Program-made: the position numbers and the translations under genes
NCBI GenBank assembly: GCA_963576565.1
Contig: OY755038.1
Span: 182,248,452-182,312,451, forward strand
Direction of reading: 5' to 3'
Length of the DNA stretch: 64,000 nt
Source of the DNA: Aspidapion aeneum
Lineage: Eukaryota > Arthropoda > Insecta > Coleoptera > Brentidae
The notes under the pieces: generated by a model
What the model was told of the DNA's origin: nothing
The model's database searches: none
The model's input: the letters and a program-made list of their open reading frames with translations, nothing else
In this document: piece after piece, positions 55,835 through 64,000 of the stretch
Layout of the letters: each line of letters opens with the position of its first letter
Position numbering within the stretch: the first letter of the stretch is position 1

Positions 55835-56520
55835 TTCTTTTAAGACGTTAAAAGGTAGTGACAATTATTGTGATTGGTCGTTTGGCAAGAAAATGCTACT
55901 TTGTCATACAGATCGATCTTTGGGTTTCTATAAATGGATATCCAAATATGACAGCAGAAGCAGTGAAAACTAAGAAAGATCAAAAAGGTCTTACAAAGAT
56001 TTGTTTGATGGTTCAACCTTGCTGTTATCCTTTCCTGAAAAATGCTTCGAATAATATAGAACCAGCCCTCGAAGATAAAGGTCTCAATCAACTAATTAGA
56101 TTACTTCGAACTTTATGCAGTATTAAAGGAGGAAATTTTCCTAAAATATAAGAATATGTTTATGAGTTTATGACAATTGCTCAAAAACTTTCAGCGCTAT
56201 AAATAACGCCGTTGATTATTAATTTCTGTTGGCTAAGATGCTTCAAGGATTGTCAGAAATCTATGAGCCTCCATTTGTTGCACAGATTATGTGTGATTTA
56301 AAAAAATCCAAGCTGCTCCAAGACACAAAGTGGGAGAATGATAAACAAAGATTTGTGGGATAAGCAAAATAAAGTCAGTGATGCTAAAGAAAGGACACTA
56401 TAAGCAAACTTATACAAATACAAAAGCTAGTAGACCTTCTCTTTTTAACCAAAATAAAAAAACAGAGCAGACAAATTTAACGAATAAGAATAAAGCTTTT
56501 AATACCGCTGGCTGGCTGTC
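55835..56520 (+). pseudogene. gag: Copia gag remnant
   Basis: The first piece reads LKGSDNYCDWSFGKKMLLCH, the W..W.F..KM motif at the start of Copia gag. A frameshift leads to AEAVKTKKDQKGLTKICLMV and QPCCYPFLKNASN, the next conserved blocks. Downstream, further short homologous pieces continue in shifting frames to about 56520. No intact zinc knuckle was recognised. Confidence 0.75.
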
Positions 56521-56535
56521 AACTATAACAATATA

Positions 56536-57090
56536 AATGGTATGTGGACTCTGGTGCTTCATCACACATGACTTCTAAGAAGGAATGGCTGGCGAATTTT
56601 TTGGAAGAAAGAAACGACTTAGAAGTGGCTGTTGCAAACAACGAACTTTTATAAAGTCAAGGAAGTGGAGATGTACACTTTAGTCTAAAGGATAGTTCAT
56701 CAGTCAAGGTTATCTCTAATGTAAACTATGTAAACTTTGGCACAGAAGACTTGGACATGTAAACCGTGTCAGTAGGAAACTTCTTTGTGACAAAATGGCT
56801 ATAGGATTGGATTTTTCTAACAAAAATCTTGATGATTTTTAAAAGGCCTGTATTCTGAAAAACACTATCGTAAACCGTTCAAAATTCAAAGAACAGAGCT
56901 TTCCACTTACGAAAAATTGGAGCTCATACATATGGATCTGAGTGGAACCATGCCTGTTGATTCTTGGGGAGAATCGTTATACATTGCCTACTTTCTAAAA
57001 CAAAAGAGCAAAGTTACAGAAGTTTTCATGGCATTTAATCAACAAGTAGGAAATAAATGTATCTTGAAGATATAATGAATCCGAAGTGAC
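56536..57090 (+). pseudogene. Copia protease and integrase N-terminal part
   Basis: Protease: WYVDSGASSHMTSKKEWL at 56536, with the catalytic DSGAS motif. It is followed by ISNVNYV and RLGHVNRVSRKLL (the pre-integrase GH motif, with frame changes). Integrase core start: YEKLELIHMDLSGTMPVDSW, containing the first catalytic Asp, then EVFMAFNQQVGN. The second Asp region survives as RSDNGEESSN-like sequence near 57080, where the repeat insertion begins. Multiple stops. Confidence 0.82.
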
Positions 57091-57190
57091 AATGGTGAAG
57101 AATCTTCAAACAATACTATCCTACACAACACAAGAAAATGGTAAACAACAAGTGAAATTAAAGAAAGAAAAATAAGAAAAAAGTTTTTCT

Positions 57191-57263
57191 GTCCTCGGCC
57201 GGGACTCGAACCCGGAACCTCTTGCTCTGTACGCAAACATTCTAAGCATTGAACTACCGAAGA
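57191..57263 (-). tRNA. tRNA-like sequence, probably the head of a SINE
   Basis: On the minus strand a full cloverleaf folds: acceptor TCTTCGG with CCGAGGA; D stem GTTC with GAAT; anticodon stem TTTGC with GCAAG around GTACAGA; T arm CCGGG-TTCGAGT-CCCGG. B box GGTTCGAGTCC is perfect and a T6 run follows about 10 nt downstream. The anticodon would be ACA (Cys), not normally used, and the 3' half recurs at 57586-57615 with the same tail (AAGAAAGAAAAATAAG on the plus strand). This repetition and the location inside Copia favour a tRNA-derived SINE or pseudogene. Confidence 0.55.
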
Positions 57264-57529
57264 CCACACATATAATTTTCAGAAATCTTCCATCTATGCA
57301 GGTACGCGGTGTCTCAATACAAGAACGAGAAATTATCAGGGTATTAACCCGGCCAAGCCATCCAACTGATCACTTTAATTCTTCTTGCCCACTATCAAAG
57401 GTATGATAACTTAAATTAGACGTAAAGAATCAACTTCTGAAAGCATGTGTGTTAAATTTTTCTGATCGCAATGTGCGATTGCCAATATAATTATCAAATA
57501 CCAAATTGCAAATAATGCAAGGACCTAAA

Positions 57530-57618
57530 ACTATAAACAACAAGTAAAATTAAAGAAAGAAAAATAAGAAAAAAGTTTTTCTGTCCTCGGCCCGGACTCG
57601 AACCCGGAACCTCTTTCT
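57530..57618 (-). repeat. Partial second copy of the tRNA-like/SINE unit
   Basis: Repeats 57130-57232 (tail plus T arm, GACTCGAACCCGGAACC) but lacks the 5' half of the cloverleaf. Confidence 0.85.
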
Positions 57619-57714
57619 GGTGTTACTTATGATCAATTTTTTTGCGCTGATGCTGTCAATAGTTCAGTATATTTGATTAATTGATCACTAACCAAATTAA
57701 TCAAGGACATGACA

Positions 57715-58735
57715 ATAGAGCAAAAATGGAGTGTGGAGTCACTTGAGAGTTTTTAGATTAATAGCTTATCCGTATACCAAAACAAAAACGACGAGAAATG
57801 GATCCCAGAACATGATTTTTGTTGGCTATTCGGAGGAAGTCATTGAATATAGACTTTTCAATTCAAAAATACATGAGATATGCTGAGCTGTAGATGTTCT
57901 ATTTTTAGAAGCTCAGTTTTTTATGAATCAGATTGCAGAAAACGAAAAAACTTTTTTTTAAATATTGGAATCAGTTTTGTCACCATTTGATTCTCAAAAT
58001 GAAAATTATGAAACTGAGATTTTACCTGACAAAGTCAACAATGAACAACAATCCAGTAAGACTGATTATAATTTTGAAGAACAGATATTAAATGATAAGG
58101 TTTTTTGTAATGAACTCACGTATCAACAACAACCTTTCGGTTCAAGCAAGACAACAAAATCAGGAATCGGAATGCAGATATCCAATTCGAAATAAAAAAC
58201 CAATAGAATTCCCGAATCATCCGGTATATCAGACAAACATTTGGTAGGTTTGAGTCAGAAACATTAACTGAAGCAATTTCTAGTTATTTTTCTTTAGAAT
58301 AAAGAGTTGAGATGCAAGATTAAATTTAGTTGCTTCATAAATCTGGCAGTTGGATTCTACTTGAAAACCCAAAAGAAGTTAACATTATCAAATTTGAACG
58401 GATGTACAGAGTAAAACAAGATGCCGATGGAAACAATACGTTAAAAAATCAGAATAATAGCCAAGGATTTCACACAAGAGTATAGCATAGATTACTTTGA
58501 AACATTTTCTGTTCAATTTATTCTCAATGGAGAACTGGATGAGATAATATACATGTACCAATCAGAAGTTTTGTCATTGAGGTGGAGGAAAATAAAGTGT
58601 GCGTTCTCTGAAAAGCATTATATGGACTAAAACAAGCTTCAAGATCTTGGAATAAGAAAGTTGATAAGGTTCTCAAAAAACTAAATTACAAACAGACAGC
58701 ACATGACCAATGGATCCAAATGTGAAACTCCACTA
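57715..58735 (+). pseudogene. Copia integrase C-terminal part and RT
   Basis: Integrase C-terminal: RLIAYPYTKTKTTRNGSQNM then FVGYSEEVIEYRLFNSK, the classic Copia GYS block. RT: WILLENPKEVNIIKFERMYR, then in another frame IIAKDFTQEYSIDYFETF, and KALYGLKQASRSWNKKVDKV, the Copia-specific YGLKQ motif. Frame changes and stops throughout. The sequence breaks off near 58735 at the Tc1 insertion. Confidence 0.85.
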
Positions 58736-59460
58736 GTAAGTAAAAAATTCCTTCCTTCACTTTAACTATATTTTTTTAAGGAATTATTCATCAGATCAAT
58801 AAAAGAAATATGCTGTTTGAAAGACAATTTAATATGCTTTAACGTGAGTATAATTTTTTTAAGAAGGCAAACGAAACGTGTTTATGTGGTGATTGTAACG
58901 AAAGTAACAAATTTGTCAAATTGCGTTTGCAACTGAAATTTTCATATTATTCGTTTTTTAAAATCTCAATAGTGTTCAAGTGTGTAAGTTTAATTATGGA
59001 ATAAATAATTTCTTCGATGGTTTAATGCATACTACACCACAAAAAGCCACCCTAGTTATTGCTTTATTCGAAATCGGACTTAGTCAGAGAGGTGTTGCCA
59101 GACAATTGAATATAGCCCGAGCAGCGGTTCGAAGAGTGTACGAGCGGTATGAGGAGACTGGAGACTTTCATAGGCGACCTGGAACAGGCAGAAGGCGATT
59201 TACAACCGCTCGTGATGACCGCTTTATTGTGTGAACAACATTAAGAAATCATCACCTTAATGCCGTTCAAGTGCAACGACAGCTCCGTGAGGTGCGAGGA
59301 GTGGCTATTAGTCAGTGGACAGTAAGACGAAGACTGCAGGAAAATAACCTGACCCCTAAAACACCTGCGATTGGTCCAAAACTTACGCCAGCTCATCGGC
59401 AAGCGCACCTGCGTTTTGCACGGGATCATTTGAATTGGACGTTGGAACAATGGTTCTCAG
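58736..59460 (+). mobile_element. Truncated Tc1-type DNA transposon inside Copia
   Basis: Non-Copia sequence between the Copia RT (to about 58735) and RNase H (from about 59460), holding the N-terminal half of a Tc1 transposase. No terminal inverted repeat was recognised on either side, and the right end joins Copia directly within the transposase gene. Confidence 0.78.
59025..59460 (+). pseudogene. Tc1 transposase, DNA-binding half only
   Basis: Start ATG at 59025 (MHTTPQKATLVIALFEIGLS). The two helix-turn-helix domains are clear: GLSQRGVARQLNIARAAVRR with the AT-hook-like RRPGTGRRR linker, then a TGA at 59232-59234 in the same frame, and VQVQRQLREVRGVAISQWTV with RRLQENNLTPKTP. The sequence stops at LNWTLEQW, just where the DDE catalytic core should begin; that core is absent. 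So it lacks both an open frame and a catalytic domain. Confidence 0.9.
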
Positions 59461-59698
59461 ACAAGCTGCGAACCGCGTATTAAGATATCTCAAAGAAACA
59501 GTAGACAAGGTATTAGTTTATCGGAAGTATGTAGATAAATTGACTAGCTACGCCAATGCAGATTGGGCTAGTGATGTGACAAATCGAAAATCAGACACTG
59601 GTTTTTGCTTTAAGTATGCTGATGCAGTTGATTTCTGGGAATGTCCCAAGCAGCCTACAGTCGCTACATCTTCGGGCGAAGCTGAATCCTATTGTTGA
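59461..59698 (+). pseudogene. Copia RNase H
   Basis: RQAANRVLRYLKETVDKVLV, YANADWASDVTNRKSDTGFC, then TVATSSGEAESY before a TGA. These are the Copia RNase H blocks with ADWA and EAE motifs. The frame is open for this part. Confidence 0.88.
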
Positions 59699-59841
59699 AA
59701 ATGGTGAAGTCCAGTTAGCATATCCTCCAACAAACAAGATGACAGTACTAATTTATCACCAGGGCCGAAGTTTGAGTTTTGCGTTGAAGCTATGGGTTTA
59801 TCAAAGTGATGAAAACTGCGGCATATTGTATTAAGAGGGAG

Positions 59842-59985
59842 TGTTCAAGTAAAGTCTTAAAGAAAGAATTACCTAATATACCTGCTAAGAAGTCTTTCAT
59901 ATTATATATTTTGATATGTTATTAATGCAATTTGACTTGGAAGGTATGTAGTTAGTTCTTATTAAAATAAAATAAATATTGTCAC
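59842..59985 (+). repeat. Copia 3' LTR (incomplete)
   Basis: Begins TGTTCAAGTAAAG right after the purine tract AAGAGGGAG. It aligns with 55506-55600 up to AAAATAAATATT, after which the similarity ends near 59985. Its true end is not clear. Confidence 0.65.
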
Positions 59986-60779
59986 GAAAATAGACAGTCG
60001 ATAGATTTTGACACGTTTTTTGACATAGTGTCACAAAGGTGCACACAGCAATAAAATATAAACCTAAATAAAGTCATAAGGGCTTAAAGGCAATTCAATA
60101 TTTGCAAGTTATTCTTAATATTTATAGGTAGCGTGATATCAAATATTATTGGGACAACCTATAAATCAATAATTAACATCAATAGAAATAAATGCAATTA
60201 AGCAATAAAAGTTTATAACCAGAATCGAAGTTGGTTACCTAGGGCTTTTTGGCATAGACTCGCGAGACCAAAGTACTTTTTTCCTATAACAAGTATTAGA
60301 TCGGGTACTCGCGTAAACGTAACCGCTATACGGGCGGGTGACACTTTTTGAGCATTAACCGGGTTTTGGTGACAGCTGAGAGCAAGGCCTGTAGATTCAG
60401 GTAAGTTTGGGTGTTTCTCCCTTAGAGCCAATGAATCAACCTTTGAGAGCCGAGTTACTTGATTTAATTCTAAAATACAACTTTTGGTCCCATCTTGACG
60501 GCTCAAATCAAAATTTGTTAGATCGATTTGACCAGAACGGTATTAAATTAATTGTTAAATAATTAATAAGATTTGGGGTTAACTTAACTTTAAAACTTTA
60601 TTTAGCAAGAATATGCTACAATTTTAACAATAGTAAAGTAAATTACATTAAAATCTAATTGTTAGCTATATAAATATTAATAGACTAAGTAATATTTTCA
60701 ACTGTAACACAATAATTTATTCTATCTGCATCCAAATGAATAATACTATAATTAAACAAACTGCATTGAAAATAAATAT
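59986..60779. other. Gene-free stretch
   Basis: No supported gene. The AT-rich part next to 60780 may be the LINE 3' UTR; no poly-A or simple-repeat tail was found. Confidence 0.45.
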
Positions 60780-61038
60780 TTTTTAAACTTCTTTTAAATG
60801 TGTTTAATTTCTTTTCATTTTTTATTGAGTTTTTTAATTTATTGAATTCTGACAAACCTTTACAAAAATTGATTTTTGGACAATTAATTTTTGGGAATTA
60901 TTTAAATGAAAATCGTCTTTGTATCTTGTATAATGTGAATGGAAATTTGAATTTTGGAGGACAAAATCTTTAAGTGGTTGAGCAGTAGGAAAAATGTGGT
61001 AATATTGTTGTATTGTAAACACATTTTTTAGAAAAAAA
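60780..61038 (-). pseudogene. LINE ORF2 C-terminal piece, out of frame and shortened
   Basis: The frame 61022-60834 has HSHYTRYKDDFHLNNSQKL then IVQKSIFVKVCQNSIN, the Y.TR...D and S...G...YN pattern found at the C-terminus of CR1/Jockey ORF2. About 70 residues expected between the end of RT (GRISYYL) and this piece are missing, so a deletion has also shifted the frame. Confidence 0.65.
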
Positions 61039-63357
61039 TTATAAATAATAACTAATCCTTCCTAAATACCCAATTTTTGAAGAAATTTTTGATATAATAT
61101 GTTCGTAGTATTTATCAAGCTTTAATTTTGAATCTATAATGATACCAAGATATTTGAATGAATTTGTAATTTGTAATTTCTCATTATTTATTGTGATTGC
61201 AAAATTCGTTAAGTTGCTTTTTGAATTTAAAATCATACATTTTGTTTTGTTTACTTTCAATTTTAATTTGTTTGCGTTTAGCCAATGTACTATATTTTTT
61301 AATTCTGAATTTATCTCAATAGTTAGGTTTTCTAACGAAGTTCCTTTTAAATAAAGTAATGTATCATCTGCAAACATCTGTATCATACAATTTTTTAAAA
61401 CTGTTGGTAGATCATTTATATATAAAATAAAAAGTAATGGTCCCAATTTACTTCCCTGTGGTACCCCTATATTGTTTGATTTTTCCGATGAATTCAAAAT
61501 TTTGGTTCGCTGTGTCCTGTTGCATAAATAATTTTTAAACCATTCTAATACTTTTCCCCTTAGACCAAATTTATAAAGTTTTTTTAATAGCCTTTCCCTG
61601 TCAATAGTTTCAAATGCTCTTTTAAAATCTAAAAATACCCCAACTATAATTTCATTTTTCTCAAAACTTCTTTTCCATGTTTTTATAACGTATTGTACTG
61701 CAATTTCTGTAGAATGTTTTCGCCTAAATCCTGTTTGTTGTTTAACTAAAATTTTGTTGCTTTCTATAAAATTTAAAAACTGTTCATATACCACTTCTTC
61801 CAATAACTTTTCAATATCCCATAAAACATTTATTGTTCTTAATTCATCATATCTTTTACTATTTTTAACTTTTGGTACAGGTGTAATATATGAGCATTTT
61901 AGTATTTCTGGAATTTCTCCGTTTTTTAAGCACGTGTTTATTAGATTTAAAAGTGGATATCCTATGACCAAAAATGTTTCTTTCATTATATTTTTGTTTA
62001 ATACTTCATTTTTATTATTATTTGATTTTAAATTTGTAACTTTGTTTTTCAGTTGATTTAATGTTACTTCTTCAAATTTATGTATTGTATTTTCTATGTT
62101 TATTTCATCTAAAAGAGACTCTGTGCTTGTATTTGGTATAGAATTAATAATGTCTTCTATGCTTGTTATATAGTATTTGTTTAGTCGTTCTGATATGGTG
62201 TTTGGATCAGTTTCAATTTTGTCTTCAAAGATGATTTCAGTTATGTCACTTTTTGGTTTGTTGTTGAATTAATTTTTCAATGTTTTCCACATTTTCTTGT
62301 TGTTTCCTTTATTTTTATCAATTTCCTTTTCAAAATAGAGTTTTTTCTCTTGTCTTAATACATGTACACATTTATTTCGTTTACCTTTATATTCTATCCA
62401 ATCTTTTTCAGTTCTGTTAGTAGTAAATCTTTTATAAAAATGGTCTCTGTCTGTTTTTGCATCATAAATTTTCTTACTAAACCATGGTGTTTCTGTTTTT
62501 CTGTAAGGTAATATTTTATTTTCTTGAACTTTTATCAAGGTGTGTTCGATGTTATAGTATAGTTGTTCAAAAAGTGAATCAGCATCATTCAGTGTGTAAT
62601 CCCAATGACATTCAATTAATTTTATACATAGTTTGTTGTAGTCTAAATAAGTTAAAGTGCTGGCTTTTGTTTTAGGTTGTTCATTTACTTGAATTTCAAT
62701 ATAAGTCCAATAATGGTCACTTATCTTTGGTATTTTTTCCACACCAGATATTAACGAAAAATCATTTGTTAGTACTAGATCTATATTTGATTCTGTGTTA
62801 TTGGTTACTCGTGTTGGTTCCTTTATTATTTGTCTTAGCACATATAAATTAACCAGTTGTTTAAATTTTTCAACATAAAAATCTTGATTATTAAAGTTTA
62901 TATTAAAATCTCCCATAATTATGTTAATACCATTATATTCCAAATTTTCTTCGCATATTAATTTAAAAAAGTCTAAAAATCTGTTAATGTTTCCTGATGG
63001 AGATCTGTAAAGTACATTTAACTTGTAATTTTGTTTTTCTATTTTAAATTCTATTCTTAAAAACCAGTGCTCATAGTTTTCTGCTACTTCATCTTTGTTG
63101 GTTATTGATATTGAATTCGAAACAAAAATCATTACTCCTCCAGTATGTCTTGAGTTTGATAAACAGTTGAATAATGTATAATTGTTAATTAATAGTTCGC
63201 TTTCCAAAATGTCTTTTGTAATATGTGTTTCAGTTGCGCATAATATTAGTGGTTTTTTGGATTCAATAAAATCAATAATTTCGTCCTTTGATGATAAAAA
63301 GCCGTCTACATTTATTTGGTAAATTTTGTTCGTTTGATATTTTTTTATCTGTGTTTG
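61039..63357 (-). pseudogene. LINE ORF2: endonuclease and reverse transcriptase, one in-frame TAA
   Basis: The frame opens directly after the ORF1 stop with no ATG before the endonuclease: QTQIKKYQTNKIYQINVDGF. Endonuclease signatures: CATETHIT, IIMGDFNINF, and the ISDHYW motif. A single TAA at 62269-62271 interrupts; the same frame then continues through the linker (INSIPNTSTESLLDEINIE) to RT. RT motifs: FLDFKRAFETIDRERLLKKL (A), GVPQGSKLGPLLFILYINDL (B), FADDTLLYLKG (C), VNKTKCM. The frame ends at 61039. Copying and nicking would need both halves on one chain, so this copy is probably dead, though only one stop separates it from an open frame. Confidence 0.93.
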
Positions 63358-63999
63358 CTATATTGAGGGTTTTTTAGATATATAATCAATGTTGAGTTTA
63401 TTTTTTTCTATATGATTTTTGTACACTTGACAATTTTGTTCAAAAGGTCCGTGATTAGTAAAAAATCCAAGTTTAAATTTTTTGTTTACTTCAGAACAGT
63501 TTGTGCATTCTATATTTTCTGTTGACGTTGTGCAAGAATTTAAAGAATGTCCGTTTAATCCACATTTTATACAACTTTGGTTTTTAGTGCAAATTTTTGC
63601 TGAATGGTTGAATCCGCAGCATTTAAAACATCTAAGTAAATTAAAATCTTTAAAAATTGGACAGATTGAAAAATTAATAAACAGCATTCCTTTTTCCATT
63701 ATTTTTGTGAAATTTTCGCCATCAATTTCTATTATTGCCATGTATTTGGTTTTCATTTTTTTGAATATTTTAACTTCTAAATTTTTCGTATTGATATATA
63801 AATTTTGCTCCAAAATTATGGTTTTGAGTTCTTCATTTTCCATTTTATCTTCAATCCCAATTATTTTTATTCTCGGATTTCGTTTCTCGTCTTCTTTAGT
63901 TGTATATTTCTGTCCCATTTTTTTATGTACTTCTTCTTTAATTTTATCCGCCTGACCTTTACTTTCACATAAAATTTTTACAGCACCATCTTTTTCATT
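63358..63999 (-). CDS. LINE ORF1: RNA-binding gag-like protein, 5' end outside window
   Basis: Open from the window edge to TAG at 63358-63360. The visible part has a PRE_C2HC/RRM-like region (KRNPRIKIIGIEDKM, ILEQNLYI) and then zinc knuckles: CFKCCGFNHSAKIC, CIKCGLNGHSLNSC and a looser third one starting CTNC. Such proteins coat the LINE RNA. The Met at 63918 is internal; the frame continues upstream (GAVKILCESKGQADK). It is directly followed, in the same frame, by ORF2. Confidence 0.88.
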   Translation of the reverse strand, partial: NEKDGAVKILCESKGQADKIKEEVHKKMGQKYTTKEDEKRNPRIKIIGIEDKMENEELKTIILEQNLYINTKNLEVKIFKKMKTKYMAIIEIDGENFTKIMEKGMLFINFSICPIFKDFNLLRCFKCCGFNHSAKICTKNQSCIKCGLNGHSLNSCTTSTENIECTNCSEVNKKFKLGFFTNHGPFEQNCQVYKNHIEKNKLNIDYISKKPSI

Positions 64000-64000
64000 A

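Larger units (their letters stand above)
55506..59985 (+). mobile_element. Ty1/Copia retrotransposon, degraded, with two later insertions
   Basis: Order: 5' LTR (55506-55648), primer site, gag, protease, integrase, RT, RNase H, purine tract and 3' LTR (from 59842). Integrase is split by a repeat-rich insertion carrying the tRNA-like sequence (about 57100-57700), and RT/RNase H by a truncated Tc1 element (about 58735-59460). All coding parts contain stops and frameshifts. Confidence 0.88.
60780..64000 (-). mobile_element. CR1/Jockey-like LINE, running off the right edge
   Basis: A minus-strand non-LTR element: ORF1 (zinc-knuckle gag-like protein, from beyond 64000 to 63358), ORF2 with AP-endonuclease (63357 to about 62600), linker, RT (61986-61039) and a shifted C-terminal piece (to about 60780). 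The 5' end lies outside the window. Confidence 0.92.

Noticed and set aside
57039..57269. 76-codon minus frame
   Set aside because: It reads through the tRNA-like sequence.
63482..63955. 157-codon plus frame
   Set aside because: Antisense shadow of the zinc-knuckle ORF1.

Overview
The window is AT-rich eukaryotic DNA packed with transposable elements. The mix of BEL/Pao, Gypsy and Copia LTR elements, RNase H-bearing and CR1/Jockey-like LINEs, hAT, Tc1 and Helentron-like DNA elements and many inverted-repeat (MITE-type) elements suggests an insect or another arthropod. No host gene can be established. Two short exon-like stretches, at 5782-6009 (+) and 45600-45655 (-), are the only candidates.

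Layout. 1-2155 is the 3' end of a BEL/Pao retrotransposon (integrase, then LTR). 2156-9893 is gene-poor DNA with a family of GGCGGCC-ended MITEs, a tandem array, a long foldback element and a poly-C hAT-type MITE. 9894-26569 is the centrepiece: one Gypsy retrotransposon on the minus strand, about 16.7 kb long. It has two nearly identical 3.18-kb LTRs, a CTAG target-site duplication, gag, a GGGAAAC frameshift site, pol with one TGA in the protease, a tRNA-Lys-like primer-binding site, and an exceptional 5.3-kb non-coding U-rich leader. 26650-27350 is the 3' end of an RNase H-type LINE. 27394-28128 is a TTA-flanked element with hairpin ends. 28640-30815 is a LINE whose 5' part is inverted (a twin-priming-like structure) and which carries a nested MITE. 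30824-36180 is a second BEL/Pao element on the minus strand, decayed, with the integrase core deleted and one LTR reduced to 45 bp.

36181-55505 has no convincing gene. It holds minisatellite arrays (38030-38815, 40640-42535, 51014-51192, 51712-53250), MITEs, a hAT deletion derivative with an intact-looking 8-bp TSD inserted in a minisatellite, two Helentron-like (HINE) copies and three copies of a dispersed 0.4-0.5-kb repeat. 55506-59985 is a degraded Copia element with a half-tRNA-type primer site, interrupted by a tRNA-like/SINE insertion and a truncated Tc1 transposon. 60780-64000 is a CR1/Jockey-like LINE on the minus strand, running off the window. Its ORF1 and ORF2 lie in one frame, separated by a single TAG.

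The coding sequences act element by element: gag/ORF1 proteins package RNA, pol/ORF2 proteins copy and integrate it, and the short elements depend on transposases made elsewhere. The Gypsy element looks the youngest, because its LTRs differ at only about ten places by eye outside one terminal 27-bp block. The Copia element, the inverted LINE and the minus-strand BEL are old or broken. All alignments and identities here were judged by eye.
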